64,000 nt of DNA, from positions 1 to 64,000 of IMG/VR virus record IMGVR_UViG_3300021957_004962; one strand, given 5' to 3'. The notes beneath the pieces were generated by a model that was given only the letters and a program-made list of their open reading frames with translations, was not told the DNA's origin and ran no database searches. This document shows, in pieces, positions 15,865-24,292 of this stretch. Origin of the DNA: a virus. Position numbers and translations under genes: made by a program. Every line of letters begins with the position of its first letter. Positions within the stretch are counted from its first letter, which is position 1.

Positions 15865-18079
15865 CTAATATTTCCAGTGTTACTGTTTTAATGTCACTAC
15901 CAAATAATAATTCTTTAGCAAGCGGTTTTTTGATTTGTTGATTAATGACACGTGCCATCGGCCTTGCGCCCATTGTTTCACTGAATCCATTGTCAGTTAG
16001 CCATTCAATTACTTTATCATCATATAATAGTACAATCTCCCGTGGAGTTAACATTGCTTCTAGTTCAGTAATAAACTTAACTGTAACATTTTTCATCAAT
16101 GTTCTGTCTAATTTTTTAAATTGCACAATTGCATCAAGTCTATTTCTAAACTCTGGACTAAAGAAACTTTTAACTGCCTCACCTGCTGCTGACTCATTTT
16201 TTCCAGCACCAAAGCCAATTAAGTTCTTTTCGCTATCAGCAGCACCTAAATTACTTGTAAGTATAATAATACAATTTCTAGCACTGACTGTTTTGCCGTC
16301 ACTTGATGTAACCATTCCATTATCCATTAGTTGTAACAATACGTTACTAACGTCTGGATGAGCCTTTTCAATCTCATCTAATAGTAAAATACTATTTGGA
16401 TTTTCTTCTAGTTTATTAATTAACAGACCACTACCTGAACCGCCTTCACTAAATCCAACGTAGCCTGGAGGACTGCCGATAAGTTTTGATACTGTATGTC
16501 TTTCTTGATATTCACTCATATCAAAACGTAATAATTCCATTCCCATGGTATTACTGAGCTGCTTTGCTGTTTCTGTTTTACCAACACCCGTTGGTCCACT
16601 AAACAAGTAACTGCCAATTGGTTTATCTTCTGCTTTAAGACCTGCTTTCGCAATGTAAATACTATCAGCTAACTTAGTGATAGCTTCTGATTGGCCAAAC
16701 ACTTTAAGATTTAATTGCTTTTCAATATCTACAGGCTTTTCTTTTTTGTACTCACTATCTTTGGTTAATACTAATTGGTCAATTGGTATCCTTGTTAGTT
16801 TAGCAACCTCAAATCTAATTTCATCTAAGTCAATAATACTCTTACGATCGTCTTTGGGAAGTAACCGTTGACGAGCCGCCGCACTATCAATTACATCAAA
16901 TGCTTTATCTGGAAGAAATTTATTATGCCAATATTGTGCAGTTAAGTCTACTGCACCATCAAGTGCGTTCTTAGTAAATGCAATCTCGTGGTGTGCTTCA
17001 TATGGATATATGCTGTTATTAATTATACGCTTTGCATCTGCCACACTTGGCTCAGGTACGTCTACTTTGTGAAATCTACGTACAAGTGCCTTATCTTTTT
17101 CAAAATGTTGGCGGTATTCATCATAGGTTGTACTACCAAGACAACGCAACTTTCCTTTTTGTAGTGCTGGCTTTAACATATTAGCAACATCCATTGCACC
17201 GGATCCACTATTGCCTGCTCCCATAATCATATGTATTTCATCAATAAACAAAATAGCATCGTCTCTTTTTTCTAATACATCTAGTACTTCTTTAAGTCGG
17301 TCTTCAAAGTCTCCTCTAAATTTAGTACCAGCTAATAAAGCACTTAAATCTAAACTATAAACAATATGTCCTTGTATTAGATCAGGAACACTTCCTTCAT
17401 TGATTAAATAAGCAAGTCCTTCGGCAATGGCAGTTTTGCCAACACCACTATCACCAACAAGCACAACATTATTCTTTTTACGACGAGCAAGGGTCTGTAC
17501 TGTTTCGGCTAATTCTTCTTCTCTACCAACAATAGCATCTATTTTACCACTAGCTGCTGATTCATTTAAATTTTCACAAAATTTACGTAATATCTTGTCA
17601 GCTTTTGTAATTGTTGGTGATGAATCTTGATTAATATTTTGCTCTCGAATACGATTAATATCCTGAAGATAGTTACTAACTGCATCTCTGTCAATACCGT
17701 ATTTTTGTAAAATAAAAGCACTTGGCGTTTGTTGCTCTGATAAAATACTAATCAGTAAATCTCTGGGGTCTAAGTTATTACGGCCATTGAACAATGCTTG
17801 CGTAAATGCTCTATGGAATACTCGCTCCAACATGACAGTCTTTTTGGGTTCTTGTTCTGTAGCATCTGGATAACTATCAACTGAATCTGCTAAATGATCG
17901 TATACTTCTCTGCTTATATCAGATGGATCTACACTAAAATCAGAAACAATATCCTTCACTTCATCTAAATCAAGAATAATAGCTAGTAAATGCTCAATAG
18001 TTACATAGTGGTGACGGTAATCTTTACTCAACATAAATGTCTTGTTTACGATTTTTTCAATCTTATCTTCATTAGACAA
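15836..18079 (-). CDS. clpA: ClpA-like AAA+ unfoldase
   Basis: 747 aa, near the 750-760 aa of bacterial ClpA. It has a Clp N-domain (residues 1-150), AAA-1 with GDSGVGKT Walker A and FIDEIHMI Walker B, and AAA-2 with GPTGVGKT and LLDEIEKAH plus the C-terminal lid. The loop NLIGFGAG precedes SFFSPEFRNRLD, where ClpA carries its IGL/IGF ClpP-docking loop, so it could feed host ClpP. No ClpP gene in the window. Starts at TTG with AGGAG 8 nt upstream. It may degrade tmRNA-tagged or host proteins. Confidence 0.92.
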   Translation of the reverse strand: MSNEDKIEKIVNKTFMLSKDYRHHYVTIEHLLAIILDLDEVKDIVSDFSVDPSDISREVYDHLADSVDSYPDATEQEPKKTVMLERVFHRAFTQALFNGRNNLDPRDLLISILSEQQTPSAFILQKYGIDRDAVSNYLQDINRIREQNINQDSSPTITKADKILRKFCENLNESAASGKIDAIVGREEELAETVQTLARRKKNNVVLVGDSGVGKTAIAEGLAYLINEGSVPDLIQGHIVYSLDLSALLAGTKFRGDFEDRLKEVLDVLEKRDDAILFIDEIHMIMGAGNSGSGAMDVANMLKPALQKGKLRCLGSTTYDEYRQHFEKDKALVRRFHKVDVPEPSVADAKRIINNSIYPYEAHHEIAFTKNALDGAVDLTAQYWHNKFLPDKAFDVIDSAAARQRLLPKDDRKSIIDLDEIRFEVAKLTRIPIDQLVLTKDSEYKKEKPVDIEKQLNLKVFGQSEAITKLADSIYIAKAGLKAEDKPIGSYLFSGPTGVGKTETAKQLSNTMGMELLRFDMSEYQERHTVSKLIGSPPGYVGFSEGGSGSGLLINKLEENPNSILLLDEIEKAHPDVSNVLLQLMDNGMVTSSDGKTVSARNCIIILTSNLGAADSEKNLIGFGAGKNESAAGEAVKSFFSPEFRNRLDAIVQFKKLDRTLMKNVTVKFITELEAMLTPREIVLLYDDKVIEWLTDNGFSETMGARPMARVINQQIKKPLAKELLFGSDIKTVTLEILDGSINITTN

Positions 18080-18098
18080 TAAACTTACTCCTATTACT

Positions 18099-18950
18099 TT
18101 ATTCTAATAATTCCCCAATTGGGGTATTTAAATTGTCGACTGTTAATGGTGGTATAGAAACATCAATATGTAATATTAAATCACCATTTGGTTGATTGGG
18201 TTGTGGTAACCCATGTTGTGGTATTCTAAGTTTTGTATTTGGGCTAGTACCCGCCTTTATATTTAATTTAAATTGACTTCCGTCTATTCCGCTAATAGGG
18301 ATGTCACCACCAAATAATGCAGTTTTTAAACTTATATTAATTTTTTCATTTAAATTGTAACCATCTGTCCAAAACCTATTATGTTTTTTTAATCGATAAG
18401 TTACGATTAAATTACCAGGTGGTCCAGGAACGGAATCATCACCCATACTATTGTATCTTATCTTAGATCCTTCATGTACACCACGTGGAATGTGTATAGT
18501 AACAGTTCTAAAATTACCATTCATAAGATTTATATTTAAGTTTTTTTGAGATTCGTTTAATACTTCTTCTAATGTTACATGTGCAGTTATTTCTACATCC
18601 TGATTACGTTGGTGGTATTTTTGCTGTCTTCCAAACATACTATCAAACATACTATCAAATCCAGGAGGAGTGTTGTGATTATTGAATGGATTAGACTCTG
18701 CTTTATGTTGCCAGTTATGTGGGTTAGATGTATGCTGTTGTTGTTCTTGTTGGAACCTAGCATCGACATCTTTAATTGATTCATATGCAGTATTTACTTC
18801 ATTAAACTTTTTAGCATCTCCATTAGGAGTATCAGGATGCCATTTTTTTGCTAATTTTCTATACGCACTTTTAATATCACTATCAGTAGCAGTTTTGTCA
18901 ACACCTAATAGATCATATGGATCTGAATTTTTATATGGTTTTGTTGACAT
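18099..18950 (-). CDS. DnaJ/CbpA-type J-domain co-chaperone
   Basis: 283 aa. The J-domain (residues 10-70) has DPYDLLGV, AYRKLAKKWHPDTPNG with the HPD triad, and FNEVNTAYE. A short Gln/Asn-rich linker follows, then two C-terminal substrate-binding domains (ITAHVTLEEVLNESQKNLNI, KIRYNSMGDD). It lacks the CxxCxGxG zinc fingers, so it is class B (CbpA type). It would work with host DnaK in folding or assembly. Overlaps the o-spanin stop by TAATG. Confidence 0.9.
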   Translation of the reverse strand: MSTKPYKNSDPYDLLGVDKTATDSDIKSAYRKLAKKWHPDTPNGDAKKFNEVNTAYESIKDVDARFQQEQQQHTSNPHNWQHKAESNPFNNHNTPPGFDSMFDSMFGRQQKYHQRNQDVEITAHVTLEEVLNESQKNLNINLMNGNFRTVTIHIPRGVHEGSKIRYNSMGDDSVPGPPGNLIVTYRLKKHNRFWTDGYNLNEKINISLKTALFGGDIPISGIDGSQFKLNIKAGTSPNTKLRIPQHGLPQPNQPNGDLILHIDVSIPPLTVDNLNTPIGELLE

Positions 18951-19339
18951 TACTTTGCTACTGAGTTGTCTAGAGTTTCTTCTGCTTCAATATAATAATT
19001 TTTATATGCTACAATAATTGCTTGCTGTTGTTGTACTAGAGCACGTATGTCACTAAAGTTCAGACCTAAATTTTCATAACCTTGACCAGTTAATGCATAC
19101 AAACCAGTTGGAATGTTTTTTTCTTTAAGTTTAGCTAACTCATCATCTACATTTTCTTCATTAATAACAATCCATTCAATGCGGCGCATTGATACTTCGT
19201 CAACATCAGGCAATACCAATATTGGCTTTGTAACTGGTTTTGTTGATACATTTAAGGTGCTTGGTAAACTACTGCACCCACTAAGGAGTGTCATTACCAG
19301 GCCAAAGCCAAGGACACTCTTTGTTAAATTGTATGCCAT
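18950..19339 (-). CDS. Rz1-like outer-membrane spanin lipoprotein
   Basis: 129 aa from the ATG at 19339 (GGGAG upstream). The signal sequence MAYNLTKSVLGFGLVMTLLS ends in a lipobox, LLSGC at residues 16-20. The mature part is a Pro/Val-rich stretch, then helices with Gln-rich LVQQQQAIIVAYK. It starts inside the i-spanin gene in another frame, the classical Rz/Rz1 layout. Acts with its partner to fuse inner and outer membranes in lysis. Confidence 0.75.
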   Translation of the reverse strand: MAYNLTKSVLGFGLVMTLLSGCSSLPSTLNVSTKPVTKPILVLPDVDEVSMRRIEWIVINEENVDDELAKLKEKNIPTGLYALTGQGYENLGLNFSDIRALVQQQQAIIVAYKNYYIEAEETLDNSVAK

Positions 19340-19742
19340 TGGTGGCTCCCTTTTCCTTTTCATTTAAATCAGCACCACTTAATAATTCGAAACATCTTCC
19401 TGCATTTTCTGTACCTCTATTGACTGCTCTGCCAATCCCATCGGGATTATTAACTGCCGCTAGTCCAAGATCAATCGTTGCAAGTTTTTCATTTAATCTA
19501 TTATTTTGTTTCCGAACATTAGCAAATTGTTGATTAATAGTTGTTAGTTCTTCATTAACTCTTCTGTAATCTGATTCCAAAGAAGTTATAGTTTCTTCAT
19601 TTAAATTTATTGCTACGTTTAGTTTAGCATTATTTTCATTTAAGATTGCAATACGTTGCTGGGTGTCATTATAGTACCAGTAACCGACACCACTTGCGGC
19701 AATCAGTATTATAAACATAACACCTGCTAATTTTGCTCCCAT
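19281..19742 (-). CDS. Rz-like inner-membrane spanin
   Basis: 153 aa. One N-terminal membrane anchor (LAGVMFIILIAASGVGYWYY), then about 75 residues of coiled coil (Asn/Leu/Glu-rich heptads), then GRCFELLSGADL with a Cys that may form a dimer bond. Typical of Rz i-spanins. Its 3' end overlaps the o-spanin by 59 nt. SD GAGG. Confidence 0.75.
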   Translation of the reverse strand: MGAKLAGVMFIILIAASGVGYWYYNDTQQRIAILNENNAKLNVAINLNEETITSLESDYRRVNEELTTINQQFANVRKQNNRLNEKLATIDLGLAAVNNPDGIGRAVNRGTENAGRCFELLSGADLNEKEKGATNGIQFNKECPWLWPGNDTP

Positions 19743-19758
19743 TATTATACCTCGATTT

Positions 19759-20232
19759 TTAAATTCCAGATAAGGTTTTTAGCCTTAATAATTCTGAAGA
19801 TTCTTCCATCTTGTCCGCATACTTTAACACATAATCTTGCGGATTGTCAAGTACCAAAGAAGACAGATTGTCTTCATCTAATTGTGAAGATGCTTCAGAT
19901 TTGTATCCATCAAACTGCCATTCTGATATACCAGTTGCACTCGATACAGCATGCATAATATCTAAGATATTACTGTGTAATCTATTATCTCTAGCAAATT
20001 CAACAAATACAAGATGCTTGCCATCCTTATTTGGACCTTGGGAAACATCCACATCTAACATTTCAACAACATCAGTTTCTAATAAATTTGCTAAATCACT
20101 TGCTGGTTGTTCTGAGTCAACTTCAAATGCTACTACAACTGTTTCACTAGCTTCGCCAATTTTAGGCTTATATTGATCAATACTAATTGTTGGATTAACT
20201 AGGTTTGCCATTTCATTAAATTTTACACTCAT
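19759..20232 (-). CDS. Conserved T4-like phage protein
   Basis: 157 aa. LVNPTISIDQYKPKIG and EASETVVVAFEV at the start, and VFVEFARDNRL in the middle, belong to a conserved but uncharacterised marine T4-like family. The very C-terminus, LRLKTLSGI, is also found near the end of the protein at 26279-27049. Start overlaps the preceding stop (TAATG). Confidence 0.75.
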   Translation of the reverse strand: MSVKFNEMANLVNPTISIDQYKPKIGEASETVVVAFEVDSEQPASDLANLLETDVVEMLDVDVSQGPNKDGKHLVFVEFARDNRLHSNILDIMHAVSSATGISEWQFDGYKSEASSQLDEDNLSSLVLDNPQDYVLKYADKMEESSELLRLKTLSGI

Positions 20233-20777
20233 TATTGTTCTCCAATATTGTCTAATACATCTGATTTTTCTGGTGTTAAATCAAGATTTTGATCACTATC
20301 ATATGCTCCATCAACTTCACTTAAATCAATGTCTGTTCCGTTAATAGTAATCTTACTGCTTTCAAATTCATCAACAAACTGTCGTGGCATTTCAACATTT
20401 ACTATCCAAATTGGAGTGTTTTTCTTTTTTGCTCTGCTTTTTCCGTCTGTGCCAGGCGCAATCTCTAAATCGTCTTGTGTTACAATCTTAATTGGTTCAA
20501 TAAGAGTGTCTTTCTTAAAAGATACTCTTGCACCGTGTTTAGTTAATCGTAATGCACCATCTGGATCTGGCATAAGATTTCGAGGCCACATCAATGAACA
20601 AGTAATCCAATACTTACTAATATCAGGACCAGCAAGTACTTCTCCATACTCCCAATTCTTATATGCATATATGTTTAGATTATCCAATACTTCTTCAAAC
20701 TCTAATAGGATATTTAAATCGCTACTAGAATCGACTAGTTGGTCTAATGTTTGTTTTAATTCTTCAATTTCACGCAT
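20232..20777 (-). CDS. Conserved T4-like phage protein
   Basis: 181 aa with helical N-terminus. Conserved block WEYGEVLAGPDISKYWITCS and MWPRNLMPDPDGALRL, then IWIVNVEMPR. Usually paired with the downstream gene in marine T4-like phages; function not known to me. Acidic C-terminus. Confidence 0.75.
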   Translation of the reverse strand: MREIEELKQTLDQLVDSSSDLNILLEFEEVLDNLNIYAYKNWEYGEVLAGPDISKYWITCSLMWPRNLMPDPDGALRLTKHGARVSFKKDTLIEPIKIVTQDDLEIAPGTDGKSRAKKKNTPIWIVNVEMPRQFVDEFESSKITINGTDIDLSEVDGAYDSDQNLDLTPEKSDVLDNIGEQ

Positions 20778-20878
20778 TTTTACATCTCTTTTATACAGTT
20801 ATTTAGCAGTTTGGTAATAAGTAATAGTGTGGACACATTGGACTCGGCAAAGACTAACTCAACAATGGAGTTCTACAA

Positions 20879-21601
20879 ATGGCTAAAAGAGCAAGACAAA
20901 CAAAACAAAAAGGATCGTTTAACGATATGGTATCAGAACTAGAGCGTTCTAAAAAAACCAAACTACAAATCCTACCTCGTAATTTAAATCAAGAAGAATA
21001 TCTTGATATCCTAGAAGACACCCATAAACATATATGCTTTGCAACTGGACCTGCGGGTACAGGCAAAACCATGATGGCTGTCCAAATGGGAATTAAACAA
21101 ATGGAGGCAGGAAGTGTAGACAAAATCGTTGTTACACGGCCCGCTGTAAGTGTTGACGAACAACATGGATTCTTACCCGGTGATTTAAACGCCAAGATGG
21201 CGCCTTGGACACGACCAATATTTGATTTCCTTGAGGAATTTTATACTATCAAACAGATAGCAGCAATGTTAGAAAACAAAGACATTGAAATTTCCCCATT
21301 AGCATATATGCGAGGACGAACATTTAAAAAATCTTGGATTGTTGCAGACGAAATGCAAAACGCAACTCAAGAACAAACTAAAATGTTATTAACTCGTATC
21401 GGTGTTGGATCAAAGGTTGTTGTGACAGGTGACCTTGCTCAACATGATAGAGGATTTACAAATAATGGTTTAAAAGACTTTTTAGAAAGATATAGATCAC
21501 ATTCTCCTGCGTCTATAGGACATGTGCATTTTACAAAACGGGATGTCGAAAGACATCCCGCTGTGATAGACATACTGAATATTTACGGTGAAAATAACTA
21601 A
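20879..21601 (+). CDS. phoH: PhoH-like ATPase
   Basis: 240 aa, the usual phage PhoH length. Walker A GPAGTGKT (residues 57-64), VVTRPAVSVDEQHGFLPG, Walker B SWIVADEMQNAT, and VVTGDLAQHDRG. Predicted cytoplasmic ATPase/RNA-helicase-like protein; its role in marine phages is unsettled. Start supported by GGAG 9 nt upstream. Tail-to-tail 4-nt overlap with the phosphatase gene. Confidence 0.93.
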   Translation: MAKRARQTKQKGSFNDMVSELERSKKTKLQILPRNLNQEEYLDILEDTHKHICFATGPAGTGKTMMAVQMGIKQMEAGSVDKIVVTRPAVSVDEQHGFLPGDLNAKMAPWTRPIFDFLEEFYTIKQIAAMLENKDIEISPLAYMRGRTFKKSWIVADEMQNATQEQTKMLLTRIGVGSKVVVTGDLAQHDRGFTNNGLKDFLERYRSHSPASIGHVHFTKRDVERHPAVIDILNIYGENN

Positions 21602-22182
21602 GTTATAGTATTAACAATTTGAGTCCAATTGTCCACAACTTTGATACGTTCATCATAAAAATTTGCGTTATGTTTATGCCGCATTAGAATTGTGTTTAAT
21701 CCTAGGTCTGCACCTAGTAGTGCATTCTCAGGCTTATCTTCTAGCCAATAAAGACCACTGTCTTTATATGGCAAAAGCTCATTGTCTTTATCTGCACCAG
21801 TATCGATACATTTTACAAAGTCAAACGTGTCTTCTCCGAAAATTAGTTCTAAATTATTTTTACGTAACTGTGTAGCAAATGGATCTTCGGATAAACTTGT
21901 AATAGCGCCGAACCTCCATTTTTTTTCTTGGTGTAATATACGAACCCCTTCTACTGAATCACGTAATGGTTGTAAGAATCCAATCCAGGCACTTTCATTG
22001 AACTGACGTATTAGCTCTTTAACGTGTGGTTTTTTTAAACCAAAACGAAGGTTCATTTCATAACTATATTGCTCAGGTTCTGGTCGAAACCCTTTGGTTT
22101 CCATCCATTGAGTAAATTTACTTTCCCAATCAAGTAAGACACCATCTACATCAGTTAAAATTATATCTTTTCTAAATTTCAT
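21598..22182 (-). CDS. HAD-family phosphatase (5'-nucleotidase-like)
   Basis: 194 aa. Motif I ILTDVDGVLLDW at residues 9-20, motif II AITSLS, and late motif YWLEDKPENALLGADLGL. These place it with HAD phosphatases such as phage and NT5C-like nucleotidases. It may salvage nucleotides by removing 5' phosphates. Own sigma70-type promoter at 22213-22241. Confidence 0.8.
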   Translation of the reverse strand: MKFRKDIILTDVDGVLLDWESKFTQWMETKGFRPEPEQYSYEMNLRFGLKKPHVKELIRQFNESAWIGFLQPLRDSVEGVRILHQEKKWRFGAITSLSEDPFATQLRKNNLELIFGEDTFDFVKCIDTGADKDNELLPYKDSGLYWLEDKPENALLGADLGLNTILMRHKHNANFYDERIKVVDNWTQIVNTIT

Positions 22183-22212
22183 TTCTTCATCCTTTATTTC
22201 TAATTCATAATA

Positions 22213-22241
22213 TATCTAACACTATTTGTCATCAGTGTCAA
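22213..22241 (-). promoter_or_regulatory. Sigma70-type promoter with inverted repeat in spacer
   Basis: TTGACA, 17-bp spacer, TAGATA. ACACT and AGTGT form 5-bp inverted arms just inside the boxes. Drives the HAD phosphatase. Confidence 0.6.
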
Positions 22242-22398
22242 CTTTTTTTGGAGGATTGAATGCTTTCTTTTTCCATAGATAACGAATGTCTTCTTCTTCT
22301 GTACGAGCAAATTTCTTACAAATTGTTACCTCGCCACCTTTTTTTAAATACTCGTCAATTAATTTCTGATCTTCATCAGTTACACTAAATCTTCCCAT
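22222..22398 (-). CDS. Small basic protein
   Basis: 58 aa (MGRFSVTDEDQKLIDEYLKKGG...), helix-turn-helix-like in outline: a charged helix, then GGEVTICKKFARTEEE, then IRYLWKKKAF. Could be a small DNA-binding protein, but no family is certain. Starts 2 nt after the previous stop; coupled translation. Confidence 0.6.
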   Translation of the reverse strand: MGRFSVTDEDQKLIDEYLKKGGEVTICKKFARTEEEDIRYLWKKKAFNPPKKVDTDDK

Positions 22399-22399
22399 T

Positions 22400-22645
22400 T
22401 TATTTCACTTCTTTTTCCATTAATTTTTTGCATTGAACTATAATACGTTGATGTTCCTGACTAAAATCATTCCATCTATATCCAAATATTTCATTAAATG
22501 ATTGTAAATTTCGTGAAATTTCACTCAACGTGTTTGCTAGTTTATAATCTTCTCCAGTCGAATAAGTTAGGTTCGCGATAAACTCAGCGAGCTTTGTTGC
22601 TTCCCGACGATCATTAGTTACTTCAAAAGCATTAGGTATTGTCAT
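22400..22645 (-). CDS. Small helical protein
   Basis: 81 aa, all-helical composition (EATKLAEFIANLTYSTGED, DFSQEHQRIIVQCKKLM). SD GAGGAG. No family recognised. Confidence 0.65.
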   Translation of the reverse strand: MTIPNAFEVTNDRREATKLAEFIANLTYSTGEDYKLANTLSEISRNLQSFNEIFGYRWNDFSQEHQRIIVQCKKLMEKEVK

Positions 22646-22654
22646 TTAAACTCC

Positions 22655-22864
22655 TCAGTGTATTGTTATATTATTTTCTTCATTTCCATCAAGTTCTAAT
22701 CCAAAAATGTCAGTAATGATTGCAACAATACTATCTGGCACGTTTTCATTATTATTGATAATTTTTGGAACAAATAGACCTTTTAGCTCTCCAGTTCTAC
22801 TAATAATAATACCATAGTCATCATCCGACATTGCATCTTCAAAATCAACCTCTTTATTACTCAA
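22655..22864 (-). CDS. Small acidic protein (TTG start)
   Basis: 69 aa beginning at TTG with GGAGCAGG upstream; the next ATG is 11 residues in. Contains YGIIISRTGELKGLFVP and an acidic C-terminus. No family recognised. Confidence 0.6.
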   Translation of the reverse strand: MSNKEVDFEDAMSDDDYGIIISRTGELKGLFVPKIINNNENVPDSIVAIITDIFGLELDGNEENNITIH

Positions 22865-22895
22865 AATATTACCTGCTCCTTTTTTGTAATATTAA

Positions 22896-23054
22896 TTATT
22901 CTGCTTGTTTCTCAAATTCCTCTACTATTAATTGTTTTTTAGCAACTAAGTTTTCCATATAACCAAGTGCCATTCGGCGTTCATCACTAGCACCTTCTGC
23001 CATTGCAATAAGTACGCTTTCCATTACTGCGATATCTTCTAATAGATCGTTCAT
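22896..23054 (-). CDS. Small helical protein
   Basis: 52 aa (MNDLLEDIAVMESVLIAMAE...), amphipathic helices. Start overlaps the stop of the upstream gene (TAATG). Function unknown. Confidence 0.6.
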   Translation of the reverse strand: MNDLLEDIAVMESVLIAMAEGASDERRMALGYMENLVAKKQLIVEEFEKQAE

Positions 23055-23296
23055 TAAAATGTCTCCATTTCACCAGTTAAAGGGTTATGCATTTCAAGAA
23101 TATTAAACGGTACTTTTGCACTGGCAGTAACTTTACTTGCCCAATCACAAGCATCGCTCCAGTCTACAAAGTTCATCTTTTCATCGAAAGTAAGACCTTG
23201 CAAAATGCCAGTTGTCATATGCTTTTTAAATTCAACTACAAACTTCATACCTAGGTACTCCTGTTTAAGTGTTTCTAACATTTGGTTCTCATCCAT
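23054..23296 (-). CDS. Conserved small phage protein
   Basis: 80 aa from the ATG at 23296, which overlaps the end of the upstream gene. Middle FVVEFKKHMTTGILQGLTFD and DACDWASKVTASAKVPF suggest an alpha/beta fold of the kind found in small T4-like early proteins. A longer TTG reading is possible but lies inside the neighbour. Confidence 0.6.
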   Translation of the reverse strand: MDENQMLETLKQEYLGMKFVVEFKKHMTTGILQGLTFDEKMNFVDWSDACDWASKVTASAKVPFNILEMHNPLTGEMETF

Positions 23297-23480
23297 GTGT
23301 ATACATTTCTGAAACTGCTTCGTCAATCTGAGATTCGCTAATATGTGGAACCATTGGTTTACCTAATGAAACTGATCTTTCAATAGCCTCATTTAAAGTT
23401 GAAGATTGCTTCATAATATCGTTAACACAGTCCCAAAAAGTTTCTTCTACTGCCATCATCCAATTTTTTGTAGCACTCAT
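23289..23480 (-). CDS. Small hypothetical protein
   Basis: 63 aa (MSATKNWMMAVEETFWDCVN...), helical. Excellent SD (AGGAG). First gene after the promoter at 23517-23545. No family recognised. Confidence 0.6.
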   Translation of the reverse strand: MSATKNWMMAVEETFWDCVNDIMKQSSTLNEAIERSVSLGKPMVPHISESQIDEAVSEMYTHG

Positions 23481-23516
23481 TTTATTATCTCCTGATCTAC
23501 TTAACTTTATTCATAC

Positions 23517-23545
23517 GTTATACTACTATTACAATAGTTTGTCAA
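23517..23545 (-). promoter_or_regulatory. Sigma70-type promoter with inverted repeat in spacer
   Basis: TTGACA, 17-bp spacer, TATAAC. The spacer holds ACTATT-GT-AATAGT, a different palindrome from class A. Similar to the promoter at 26216. Confidence 0.65.
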
Positions 23546-23549
23546 TGTA

Positions 23550-23699
23550 TTAATTGGCAAAATACTGAATTAAATTCCACCAAGTGTATTGTTGACTATT
23601 TTCCACACCAAAAATCCAAAGAGTATCCATCCACCCAAAAGCAAATACAGCAAGCAACATAACACCAATGGCATCATCTATTATTTCATTACGAGTCAT
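23550..23699 (-). CDS. Small membrane protein
   Basis: 49 aa with one likely membrane helix (AIGVMLLAVFAFGWMDTLWI) and a Trp-rich C-terminus. Overlaps the end of the WYL_2-like gene. Function unknown. Confidence 0.55.
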   Translation of the reverse strand: MTRNEIIDDAIGVMLLAVFAFGWMDTLWIFGVENSQQYTWWNLIQYFAN

Positions 23700-23964
23700 T
23701 TTTAACCTCAATTTTAGTTACACGGTCATAACGAAAACTACGAAAGCCATTACTCTCTAAAGCCCATACAACTTGTACGTTTTCATTAAGAGTTCTAATT
23801 TTCTTCTGTGTTAATGGATCTTCTTTTTTTGCTTCAGGCAAATAAGTTTCCATTAATGTACAGGGCATAGTACGCTCTTCACCATTAAGTTTTGTAAATG
23901 TTACAGTTACGATTTCATTACTCAAAAGTTCTTTGAGTTCTTGAATTGGCATGATGTCTTCCAT
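23689..23964 (-). CDS. WYL_2/Sm-like SH3-barrel phage protein
   Basis: 91 aa. VTVTFTKLNGEERTMPCTLM, then VVWALESNGFRSFRYDRV, is the signature of the small SH3-barrel proteins (DUF2693/WYL_2 type) common in T4-like phages. Probably nucleic-acid binding; role unknown. Second gene after the promoter at 24142. Confidence 0.75.
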   Translation of the reverse strand: MEDIMPIQELKELLSNEIVTVTFTKLNGEERTMPCTLMETYLPEAKKEDPLTQKKIRTLNENVQVVWALESNGFRSFRYDRVTKIEVKNDS

Positions 23965-23966
23965 TA

Positions 23967-24110
23967 TTATGATCCTGGTACTGTGAGTTCTGCTTTTTTC
24001 ACACCGTTTTGTTTTCCGATGTAGTAAAAAAACTTTTTGGCGCTTTCATATGTTTTGAAAGTGCGTATCTTTTTTGGGTAGTTATAGTATCCATATTCTA
24101 CTGTATACAT
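23967..24110 (-). CDS. Small basic protein
   Basis: 47 aa (MYTVEYGYYNYPKKIRTFKT...), aromatic and basic, with FKTYESAKKFFYYIG. GAGGTG 7 nt upstream. First gene under the class A promoter. Possibly a tiny nucleic-acid-binding protein. Confidence 0.6.
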   Translation of the reverse strand: MYTVEYGYYNYPKKIRTFKTYESAKKFFYYIGKQNGVKKAELTVPGS

Positions 24111-24141
24111 TTTGGCACCTCGCTTTGTTTAACTTATCTTC

Positions 24142-24170
24142 ACAATAGCACCAAGACGTATTGATGTCAA
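24142..24170 (-). promoter_or_regulatory. Sigma70-type promoter with palindromic spacer (class A)
   Basis: TTGACA, 17-bp spacer, TATTGT. The palindrome is CATCAATACGTCTTGGTG (imperfect). The leader carries the shared TAAGTTAAACAAA element. Confidence 0.65.
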
Positions 24171-24200
24171 GAAAAAAGCGAAGGTTTAATCCTTCGCTAT
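24171..24200 (-). terminator. Intrinsic terminator
   Basis: AGCGAAGG-ATTAAA-CCTTCGCT stem followed by TTTTTTC on the minus strand, abutting the next promoter's -35 box. Confidence 0.85.
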
Positions 24201-24292
24201 CTTCGTCGTTGACTTCTTGTTTATATTACTTTTTCTTCTTGCCGTAGTGACCTTTTCCATGGGTCAACTGAGGATATTAGTGGCAAAAGTTA
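24201..24292. other. Short non-coding stretch with ORF remnant
   Basis: One minus-strand frame reads THGKGHYGKKKK before a stop, which looks like a natural basic phage C-terminus. It has no start and is separated from the upstream gene by stops. It could be a decayed or frameshifted end of the 24293-24766 gene. Confidence 0.3.

Noticed and set aside
24201-24292. Possible 24-aa gene starting at ATG 24258 (-)
   Set aside because: No SD, and the other frame has the more natural end; kept only as a possible remnant.
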